NCBI GenBank assembly: GCA_947627965.1
Contig: CANQYA010000069.1
Location: 1-5,355 of the forward strand
Length of the DNA stretch: 5,355 bases
Origin: an uncultured Bacilli bacterium
Lineage (GTDB): Bacteria; Bacillota_I; Bacilli_A; RF39; UBA660
Direction: 5' to 3'
The notes below the pieces were generated by a model, which was given only the letters and a program-made list of their open reading frames with translations, made no database searches and was not told the origin of the DNA. A program made the translations under genes and the position numbers. This document shows, piece by piece, positions 1-4,429 of the stretch; the stretch's first letter is position 1, and each line of letters starts with the position of its first letter.

Positions 1-165
1 AGCTCTTTTACGTTCGTATTCGTCTTTTATATTAGGAACTACTAACGTTTCAATTACTTTTTTAATAAAGGTACTTTTACCTGTTCTTACAGCTCCTACG
101 ACACCTAAATAAATATCTCCTCCTGTTCTTTCAGCAATATTTTTAATAATCTCATATTTATCCAT
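1..165 (-). CDS. spoIVA: Stage IV sporulation protein A (SpoIVA), N-terminal fragment
   Basis: Only the first 55 codons are visible; the gene continues past the left edge. The translation begins MDKYEIIKNIAERTGGDIYL and continues into a P-loop (G24 to S31, GAVRTGKS) followed by TFIKK. From memory this matches the B. subtilis SpoIVA N-terminus almost residue for residue, with Walker A Lys at position 30 in both. SpoIVA is a cytoskeletal ATPase made in the mother cell. It hydrolyses ATP to polymerise on the outer forespore membrane and forms the basement layer on which the coat assembles; it is also needed for cortex formation. The ATG at 165 is the only start that keeps this N-terminus. Its ribosome-binding site is weak (GAGAGTGGG about 6 bases upstream) compared with the other genes here. 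It follows the spoVIF terminator and has its own sigma-E-like promoter at 199-226. Identification is firm; whether the full gene is intact cannot be seen. Confidence 0.96.
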   Translation of the reverse strand, partial: MDKYEIIKNIAERTGGDIYLGVVGAVRTGKSTFIKKVIETLVVPNIKDEYERKRA

Positions 166-198
166 ACATATACCCACTCTCTTTTTTCTTTTCAATTA

Positions 199-226
199 AG
201 TATATGAATAACTAAAAAAGATATGC
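199..226 (-). promoter_or_regulatory. Probable sigma-E-type promoter of spoIVA
   Basis: On the minus strand a -35-like GCATATC (226-220) is followed by a 13-base spacer and a -10-like CATATACT (206-199). The sigma-E consensus of B. subtilis is about GHATATT, 13-14 bases, then CATACAnT, so the match is 6 of 7 and 7 of 8 at the right spacing. The predicted start of transcription lies about 25 bases before the spoIVA ATG. In B. subtilis spoIVA belongs to the mother-cell sigma-E regulon, which fits. The -35 overlaps the last bases of the spoVIF terminator hairpin. The call rests on consensus matching by eye in AT-rich DNA. Confidence 0.62.
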
Positions 227-264
227 AAAATAAAAATTGATAAAATAATCAATTTCTATTTTGC
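214..264 (-). terminator. Intrinsic terminator after spoVIF
   Basis: On the minus strand a 17-base arm (264-248) pairs fully with a second arm (241-225), with one G-U pair, around the 6-base loop TATTTT. The stem begins with the last base of the spoVIF TAG stop codon. Five bases later a run of six T (219-214) follows. The stem is long but AT-rich, as expected in this genome. Read in the other direction there is no good T-run, so it appears to work only for minus-strand transcription. It would separate spoVIF from spoIVA. Confidence 0.82.
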
Positions 265-503
265 TATAATAATTTGTCTAAATCTTTAGGCACTTGATCT
301 TTAACAATCGTATCAATAATCTTTTGTGTCTTTTCTTCGCTAACCTCTTTTCCTGCTACTTCTCCTATTTCTTTGATTAAATCTCTTAATACTTTTTCGT
401 CTTGCATATTAGCATTTTGTACTTTAGACGCTAGAGACATTATTGTTTTTTTATCTACCTTTGTTTTCTTTTCAACTTTATTAAAAAAAGAATCACCAAA
501 CAT
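264..503 (-). CDS. spoVIF: Stage VI sporulation protein F (SpoVIF/YjcC family)
   Basis: A 79-residue soluble protein, close to the usual 80-90 residues of the family. Features I recognise from SpoVIF are the N-terminal F-F-x-K-V-E-K-K-T-K-V segment (residues 6-16), the central ASKVQNANMQDEKVLRDLI block (25-43) and the C-terminal VSEEKTQKIIDTIVKDQVP stretch (54-72). It has no signal peptide or membrane segment and is probably all helical. In B. subtilis SpoVIF (YjcC) is a mother-cell protein made late under sigma-K; it is needed for proper coat assembly and spore resistance and acts with GerR. Here it lies between der and spoIVA, putting two coat-assembly genes side by side. The ATG is preceded by AGGAGG at a 7-base spacing, but that ribosome-binding site lies inside a hairpin (505-538). 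Identification rests on remembered family similarity for a short protein, but several blocks agree. Confidence 0.85.
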   Translation of the reverse strand: MFGDSFFNKVEKKTKVDKKTIMSLASKVQNANMQDEKVLRDLIKEIGEVAGKEVSEEKTQKIIDTIVKDQVPKDLDKLL

Positions 504-504
504 T

Positions 505-538
505 AAAAAACCTCCTACATAATTATATGTAAAAGGTT
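505..538 (-). terminator. Hairpin terminator after der that also covers the spoVIF ribosome-binding site
   Basis: On the minus strand AACCTTTTACAT (538-527) and ATGTAGGAGGTT (520-509) form a 12-bp stem with two adjacent U-G pairs, around the 6-base loop ATAATT. The 3' arm runs straight into T residues (510-505), giving the form of an intrinsic terminator 8 bases after the der stop region. The same 3' arm contains the complete spoVIF Shine-Dalgarno AGGAGG, all six bases of which are paired. Read-through from der should therefore present spoVIF with a masked ribosome-binding site, whereas a transcript starting inside or after the loop would leave it free. The pairing is seen directly; the regulatory role is inferred. 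Confidence 0.68.
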
Positions 539-547
539 AAAAATTGT
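521..547 (-). promoter_or_regulatory. Possible spoVIF promoter (sigma-K or sigma-E-like -10)
   Basis: The minus strand carries CATATAAT (529-522), which fits the sigma-E -10 CATACAnT at 7 of 8. It also fits the sigma-K -10 CATAnnnTA at 5 of 6 (the last base is T), with an AC 16 bases upstream at 547-546. The same bases contain TATAAT with an ATAACA 17 bases upstream, so a sigma-A reading is possible. B. subtilis spoVIF is transcribed by sigma-K. Any start from this -10 would leave a leader of only about 12 bases, with the ribosome-binding site almost at the 5' end, which lowers confidence. Confidence 0.33.
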
Positions 548-1851
548 TATTCACTACGATTTTTAAATTGTAAGATAATAGGAGTTCCTTCTAATTCGAT
601 ATTTTCTCTTAATTTATTTTCAAGATATCTTTCGTAGGAAAAGTGTACTAAATTTTTATTATTAACAAAGAAAGTGTACTTAGGAGGTTTTATTCCTGTT
701 TGACTAGTATAATATATTTTTAATCTTTTACCTTTATAAGAAGGAGGTAAATTTAATAAATAAGCATCTCCTATTATATCGTTTAATATACTTGTTTTTA
801 TTTCCCTTTTAATATTTTCACTTACTTTTAATACTTCGGGCATAATATTATGAATTTTTTTCTTAGTAAGAGCTGAAGTAAATATAACTGGTACATAGGA
901 TAAGAATTGGAACTCATTACGTATTAGTTTTAAGTAATCATTAGTTGTTTTTTCTTTCTCAACTAAATCCCATTTATTAACAATAAGTATTAATCCTTTA
1001 CCTTTTTCTAAGACATAACCTGCTATATGTTTATCGTGTTCAATAATACCTTCTTCAGCATTAATAACTAATAGACATATATCACTTCTATCGATAGCTT
1101 TCATACTTCTTAATAAACTATATTTCTCTATATTTTCATATACTTTACCTTTTTTACGCATACCAGCTGTATCAATAATAACAAATTCTTCTTTATTATA
1201 AGTTAAGACACTGTCGATCGCATCTCTAGTAGTACCTGCTACGTCACTTACTATTACTCTTTCTTCATTTAATAAAGCATTAACTAAACTACTTTTACCA
1301 ACATTAGGTCGCCCTATAATAGATATTTTTAAACGATTATCTTCTTTTTCTTCTTTATTGGTAAAATCTTTAGTAACTTCGTCCATAAGTTCAATAAAAC
1401 CAGTACCATGTTCACTACTAATAGGAATATAAGTATCAAATCCTAACTCATAAAAATCATAAAGATAATTATTAGATTGTTTGTTATCAATTTTATTGAT
1501 AGCAACAATTATTCTTTTATTACTACGTCTTAGGATATCTCTTACTACTAAATCATTAGCTGTTATTCCTTCTTTACCATCGACAATAAAAATAACGACA
1601 TCAGCTTCTTTAATAGCAATTTCAGCTTGTATCTTTATCTCGTCATTAAACTTCTCTAAAGAAGCATCTATCCCACCGGTATCAATAATATTAAATTTAA
1701 TATCTTTATACACAGCATCACTATAAATCCTATCTCTAGTAACACCAGGTGTATCTTCAATAATAGATATTTTCTTACCTACTATTTTATTAAATAAAGT
1801 ACTTTTACCAACATTAGGTCGCCCTACTAAAGCTACTACAGGAATTTTCAT
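547..1851 (-). CDS. der: Ribosome-assembly GTPase Der (EngA)
   Basis: A 434-residue protein, close to the 436 of B. subtilis Der, with the diagnostic tandem GTPase domains. Domain 1 has G1 GRPNVGKS (10-17), G2 region TPGVTRD (34-40), G3 DTGG (57-60) and G4 NKID (119-122). Domain 2 has G1 GRPNVGKS (180-187), G2 region AGTTRD (205-210), G3 DTAG (227-230) and G4 NKWD (292-295). The remaining ~90 residues form the KH-like C-terminal domain, including YYTSQTGIKPPKYTFFVN. Der is an essential cytoplasmic GTPase that binds the 50S subunit and acts late in its maturation. The ATG at 1851 has a strong AGGAAGTGA about 5 bases upstream. It lies 30 bases after the 140-aa gene and probably shares the promoter at 2330-2358. 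The two P-loops are encoded by an exact 27-base DNA repeat. It ends with TAA eight bases before a terminator-like hairpin. Confidence 0.98.
   Translation of the reverse strand: MKIPVVALVGRPNVGKSTLFNKIVGKKISIIEDTPGVTRDRIYSDAVYKDIKFNIIDTGGIDASLEKFNDEIKIQAEIAIKEADVVIFIVDGKEGITANDLVVRDILRRSNKRIIVAINKIDNKQSNNYLYDFYELGFDTYIPISSEHGTGFIELMDEVTKDFTNKEEKEDNRLKISIIGRPNVGKSSLVNALLNEERVIVSDVAGTTRDAIDSVLTYNKEEFVIIDTAGMRKKGKVYENIEKYSLLRSMKAIDRSDICLLVINAEEGIIEHDKHIAGYVLEKGKGLILIVNKWDLVEKEKTTNDYLKLIRNEFQFLSYVPVIFTSALTKKKIHNIMPEVLKVSENIKREIKTSILNDIIGDAYLLNLPPSYKGKRLKIYYTSQTGIKPPKYTFFVNNKNLVHFSYERYLENKLRENIELEGTPIILQFKNRSE
1290..1316 (-). repeat. Exact 27-base repeat, copy in der P-loop 2
   Basis: The 27 bases at 1290-1316 are identical to 1800-1826, exactly 510 bases (170 codons) apart. 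Both copies encode the G-R-P-N-V-G-K-S loop of a Der GTPase domain. The match includes the less AT-rich codons GGG CGA CCT, although the genome otherwise favours A/T-ending choices. It is the trace of the ancient domain duplication, kept unusually close at the DNA level. Confidence 0.9.
1800..1826 (-). repeat. Exact 27-base repeat, copy in der P-loop 1
   Basis: Partner of the copy at 1290-1316. Identity stops where the proteins diverge: Thr18 (ACT) here against Ser188 (AGT) in the second domain on one side, and Leu-Val against Ile-Ile codons on the other. A 17-base part next to it (CTACTTTTACCAAC and flanking bases on the plus strand) recurs in engB at 3358-3374 and matches the second der copy. 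Confidence 0.9.
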
Positions 1852-1881
1852 TTTATCACTTCCTTTTGAAAAAAAGATATA

Positions 1882-2304
1882 TTATCTTCCATATATACCT
1901 TTATCCATCATTTTTATTAATTGATTAGTAACTGTATTTCTTACTAAAAAATAATCTTTATCTTCATCCCCCATAAAAGCTTGATAACTAATATATTTTC
2001 TTAATACTTTACAATATCCTTCTAAAGAAAGAGAAGCGATTAAACGTATATTAACTTCTGAAATATTAAAAGTTTTACCAAAAGCAAAAAGACGATTATC
2101 TAACTTTTTACCATTATAACTATCATTCTTAATAAAATAAGAACTAGGTAACTCTAATTTATCGTTTACACCAATCAATTTATCATTATAACTATTATCT
2201 TTCTTTACTAATTCAATCCCTTTTAAAAAATGCCTTTCATCAGCAATAATTAAACGTGGATTATCTTTATTATTTTCTATAACAATAGTATTTACTAAAC
2301 ACAT
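1882..2304 (-). CDS. Protein of unknown function, 140 aa, upstream of der
   Basis: I do not recognise this family. The protein starts MCLVNTIVIENN and is soluble, with no signal peptide or membrane segment. The N-terminal half is polar and appears beta-rich. The C-terminal half (about 83-140) looks helical, with NIRLIASLSLEGYCKVLRKY followed by a charged GDEDKDYF loop and VTNQLIKMMDKG. Two similar segments, KKDNSYNDKL (34-43) and IKNDSYNGKKL (58-68), form a weak internal repeat; at the DNA level they share an identical 12-mer at 2112-2123 and 2184-2195. The gene is supported by a good ribosome-binding site (AAGGGGG, about 7 bases before ATG), by the strong promoter at 2330-2358 just upstream, and by der starting 30 bases after its stop. 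It is therefore probably a housekeeping gene co-transcribed with der. A link to ribosome assembly would be only a guess from position. Confidence 0.85.
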   Translation of the reverse strand: MCLVNTIVIENNKDNPRLIIADERHFLKGIELVKKDNSYNDKLIGVNDKLELPSSYFIKNDSYNGKKLDNRLFAFGKTFNISEVNIRLIASLSLEGYCKVLRKYISYQAFMGDEDKDYFLVRNTVTNQLIKMMDKGIYGR

Positions 2305-2329
2305 ATAATAACCCCCTTAAACAGTGGTA

Positions 2330-2358
2330 ATTATAGCATATACCCCTTAAAAAGTCAA
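2330..2358 (-). promoter_or_regulatory. Strong sigma-A-type promoter for the 140-aa gene and der
   Basis: On the minus strand TTGACT (2358-2353, 5 of 6 to the -35 consensus) is followed by exactly 17 bases and TATAAT (2335-2330, 6 of 6). A TGC directly before the -10 gives the extended -10 motif. Transcription should start near 2323-2325, about 20 bases before the ATG at 2304, leaving room for the AAGGGGG ribosome-binding site. The -35 lies in the last codons of the 155-aa gene. It is the best promoter in the window and marks the 140-aa gene and der as constitutively expressed. Confidence 0.85.
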
Positions 2359-2814
2359 ATTATTCCACTTATATTTAATGTTATCAATATAACTTTCGTT
2401 AACTATTTCGCTATTTTCGATTAAACTAATAAAATTACTTTTAGTAAGATTATCTACATCTAAATAAAAATAATTATCATAGTAATTAATTTTTTTAAAT
2501 TTCTTAGCTATTTCATAATTATTTGTTTTTAAATAATACTTTTCGTCATTATGAATAATTATTTGTAAATCAATTGTTTTACTAATATAAGTATCAATAT
2601 TTTTTAATTCTAAAATAATACCAATATACTTTATATTATAGAAATGTACTTCATAAAAACCTTCTAGAATAAGTCCATATAATTTTCTTAGTTTAAGAAT
2701 AACTAATTTAACATATTTAGCTAATTCTTCTTTATTATTAATATTTACTTTTTTTATATAGGAACTATTTATAAATACTTTATAATAATCGTAATCAAGA
2801 TATTCTAACTTCAT
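2347..2814 (-). CDS. Protein of unknown function, 155 aa, Tyr/Asn/Lys/Ile-rich
   Basis: I do not recognise this protein. It is soluble, with no signal peptide or membrane helix. Its composition is extreme: no Pro, no Cys, one Arg, one Gln and 20 Tyr (13%), with much Lys, Asn and Ile. Apparent alternation of strands and a helix (ELAKYVKLVILKLRKLYGL, about 30-48) suggests a small alpha/beta fold, then aromatic strands (EKYYLKTNNYEI near 91-102 and INYYDNYFYLDVDN near 109-122). The repeated YY-x-x-x-x-Y pattern could be a tandem strand motif. The start ATG has AGGTGG 4 bases upstream. It is preceded by the engB terminator, so it needs its own promoter; a sigma-K-like element is present. No terminator separates it from the 140-aa gene. 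A faint likeness of the N-terminus to the adaptor MecA (MRLERLNYN) is too weak to use. Confidence 0.8.
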   Translation of the reverse strand: MKLEYLDYDYYKVFINSSYIKKVNINNKEELAKYVKLVILKLRKLYGLILEGFYEVHFYNIKYIGIILELKNIDTYISKTIDLQIIIHNDEKYYLKTNNYEIAKKFKKINYYDNYFYLDVDNLTKSNFISLIENSEIVNESYIDNIKYKWNNLTF

Positions 2815-2828
2815 TTTACCACCTATCT

Positions 2829-2856
2829 TATCTTATGTAATTTGTTAAAAGTGGGT
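2829..2856 (-). promoter_or_regulatory. Possible sigma-K-type promoter of the 155-aa gene
   Basis: After the engB terminator the minus strand shows AC (2856-2855), 17 bases, then CATAAGATA (2837-2829). This fits the sigma-K pattern AC-N17-CATAnnnTA at every fixed base. The pattern has few fixed positions and the DNA is AT-rich, so a chance match is possible. The implied leader would be very short (about 10 bases). I see no convincing sigma-A promoter in the same 65-base gap; the nearest is TTTACC with TAAGAT, 4 of 6 each at 18-base spacing. Confidence 0.35.
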
Positions 2857-2880
2857 AAAAAAAATAACCAAATGGTTATT
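2857..2880 (-). terminator. Intrinsic terminator of the ackA-nrnA-engB operon
   Basis: On the minus strand AATAACCA (2880-2873) and TGGTTATT (2870-2863) are perfect inverted repeats separated by two bases. They probably form a 7-bp stem with a 4-base loop (ATTT). The 3' arm leads into eight consecutive T (2864-2857). The hairpin starts inside the engB TAA stop codon, so gene and terminator overlap. The stem is short but the T-run is long. Confidence 0.78.
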
Positions 2881-3473
2881 TAAACAATATCTATCGTCAA
2901 GTTTTCAATTGTTTTTAATATTTCGTCACGTCCTAATTTAGTAACACTTGAAAATAATACTAAATCGTCTCCTACTACTAAATCAAAACTATCTTTTATC
3001 GTTTTGTAGTTCGCATCTTTTTTACTAGAAGGAACTTTATCAGCTTTAGTTAAGACGATAGTAGCTGGAATATGGTAATATTTTAAAAAGTTATACATCA
3101 ATAAATCGTCTTCCGTAGGTTTATGTCTAAAGTCAATTAACATAAAAACTCTTTTTAATTCTGTACGTTTTTCCAAATATTCCTCAATCATTAAACCAAA
3201 TTTTTTTTGTTGTTCTTTACTTGTTAAAGCATAACCGTATCCTGGTACATCTACTAAGTAGAAACTATCGTTAACGTTATAGAAATTTAAAGTCTGTGTT
3301 TTACCTGGTGTCGCAGATACTCTTGCCATATTTCTTATATTGACAAGAGTATTAATAAAACTACTTTTACCAACGTTACTTCTTCCTACTAATAAAAATT
3401 CTGGTTTTTTATCAGTTGGATATTGACTTCTTCTTACGGCACTTACAAATAAATCAACTTTATTAATTTTCAT
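2880..3473 (-). CDS. engB: Ribosome biogenesis GTP-binding protein EngB (YsxC/YihA)
   Basis: A 197-residue single-domain TRAFAC GTPase, matching the 195 residues of B. subtilis YsxC. Visible motifs are G1 GRSNVGKS (30-37), the G2 segment SATPGKTQTLNFY (53-65), G3 DVPGYGYA (75-82), G4 TKAD (142-145) and a G5-like FSSVTKLG (174-181). EngB is an essential cytoplasmic GTPase that assists late maturation of the 50S subunit, the same process as Der. I chose the ATG at 3473, giving MKINKVDLFVSAVRRSQYP, because GGGTGGT lies five bases before it and the family usually starts there. A TTG at 3494 would add seven residues but has no evident ribosome-binding site. It overlaps the end of nrnA by 11 bases, which suggests translational coupling, and it is the last gene of the ackA-nrnA-engB operon. 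Confidence 0.97.
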   Translation of the reverse strand: MKINKVDLFVSAVRRSQYPTDKKPEFLLVGRSNVGKSSFINTLVNIRNMARVSATPGKTQTLNFYNVNDSFYLVDVPGYGYALTSKEQQKKFGLMIEEYLEKRTELKRVFMLIDFRHKPTEDDLLMYNFLKYYHIPATIVLTKADKVPSSKKDANYKTIKDSFDLVVGDDLVLFSSVTKLGRDEILKTIENLTIDIV

Positions 3474-4422
3474 TTTTACCACCCATTTTTTCAATATAAT
3501 TTTTACAAGCTTCGTCTAATTCATTAATAAGAGCATCGGCTTCTGCCATACTACTTACTTTCGCACCACTTGCTAAGCGATGTCCTCCACCATTATATTT
3601 TTCGGCAATATGATTAATTACTGGACCTCGTGAACGAATGTTAATTTTTAATAAATTATTTTTAACATCTTCGGAAACAGTTACCCAAACAATAACTTCT
3701 TCAATATAATTGAAATTATTAATTAAATTACCAGCTGAACCGACATCGACACCAAATTTAGTCATAACATCGTTAGTTATTTTAATACTACCTAACCCGT
3801 TTTCACTAACATTCATATTTAAAGCAATATAACCTTGTAATCTAACTTCATTAAGAGGTCGCATAAAAATATTACTATATAATTGTGGTAAATCTAAATC
3901 AAATTCTTCTAATAATTTAGTAATAGATGCAAACGTTTTAGCATTGGAATTAAATAAAAATCTATTAGTATCCGATACAATTCCTAAAAAGATTATTTCG
4001 GCTACTTCTTTATCTAATACTAAAGGAGTAGCTGTTATTAAACGATAAACTAATTCACTAGCACTGCTAGCAGTATCGTCAATGTATTCTAAATCACCAA
4101 AAGTTTCTATATAAGGATGATGATCGATTTTTATACAATAACTAAAATTATCTAAGTTACTAATATCAATTCTTTTTTTATCAGGTGTATCGACAACAAT
4201 TAAAAGAGCATTTTGCCATTCTTCTACTTTATCTAATTTAGCAAAATAATTAAATTTATTACTACCTGTTCCTACGGCATAAACATTTTTGGAAGGAAAA
4301 GTCTTTTTAATAGCTTCTCTTAAAGCTAGTTGGCTAGCTAAAGCATCAGGATCTACTCCTATATGTCTAGCAATGACAACGGTATTATATTTTTTTATTA
4401 TTTTATAAATTTCTTTTAACAT
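3463..4422 (-). CDS. nrnA: DHH/DHHA1 phosphoesterase, NrnA-like (oligoribonuclease/pAp phosphatase)
   Basis: A 319-residue protein with the NrnA layout. The N-terminal DHH domain shows motif I RHIGVDPDALAS (19-30, metal ligands H20, D24, D26), motif II VVDTPD (D78), the DHH motif IDHHP (D100-H102) and motif IV GIVSDTNRF (D151). The C-terminal DHHA1 domain carries the substrate-binding GGGHRLASGA (278-287). NrnA-type enzymes are cytoplasmic, Mn-dependent exonucleases that degrade 2-5-nt RNAs; many also dephosphorylate pAp and cleave pApA from c-di-AMP. Which activity dominates cannot be read from sequence. Motif I reads DPDA where many Bacillus proteins have PDGDA, but the metal ligands are kept. 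The ATG at 4422 has AGGAAA 3-8 bases upstream, overlapping the ackA stop. The gene starts 7 bases after ackA and its end overlaps engB, so all three are probably one transcript. Confidence 0.93.
   Translation of the reverse strand: MLKEIYKIIKKYNTVVIARHIGVDPDALASQLALREAIKKTFPSKNVYAVGTGSNKFNYFAKLDKVEEWQNALLIVVDTPDKKRIDISNLDNFSYCIKIDHHPYIETFGDLEYIDDTASSASELVYRLITATPLVLDKEVAEIIFLGIVSDTNRFLFNSNAKTFASITKLLEEFDLDLPQLYSNIFMRPLNEVRLQGYIALNMNVSENGLGSIKITNDVMTKFGVDVGSAGNLINNFNYIEEVIVWVTVSEDVKNNLLKINIRSRGPVINHIAEKYNGGGHRLASGAKVSSMAEADALINELDEACKNYIEKMGGKNEN
3478..3484 (-). promoter_or_regulatory. Ribosome-binding site that fixes the engB start
   Basis: GGGTGGT on the minus strand, five bases before the ATG at 3473 and inside the last codons of nrnA (Gly-Gly-Lys-Asn). 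The 155-aa gene has nearly the same arrangement (AGGTGGTAAA-ATG). This supports the ATG at 3473 over the upstream TTG at 3494. Confidence 0.7.
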
Positions 4423-4429
4423 ATATTTC

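Noticed and set aside
225..264. Bidirectional terminator
   Set aside because: The hairpin is symmetric, but the plus-strand side is followed by TATAATAATTTG with no T-run, and no plus-strand gene ends there.
522..527. TATAAT before spoVIF as a housekeeping promoter
   Set aside because: The -35 is poor (ATAACA), and the start would fall at the ribosome-binding site. The CATATAAT reading as a sporulation -10 is at least as good, so I list it only as a weak candidate.
1481..1726. Plus-strand open frame of 81 codons inside der
   Set aside because: It lies antisense to the conserved first GTPase domain of Der, its translation is low-complexity Ile/Leu/Ser, and no ribosome-binding site or family is seen.
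1852..1881. Terminator or promoter between the 140-aa gene and der
   Set aside because: The 30 bases hold a T-run and the der ribosome-binding site, but no stem precedes the T-run and no -10/-35 pair is seen.
2347..2814. 155-aa protein as a MecA-like adaptor
   Set aside because: Only the first few residues (MKLEYLDYD) are reminiscent; length, composition and the rest do not match.
3474..3494. TTG at 3494 as the engB start, adding MKKWVVK
   Set aside because: The ATG at 3473 has GGGTGGT at a suitable distance and gives the usual family length and N-terminus.
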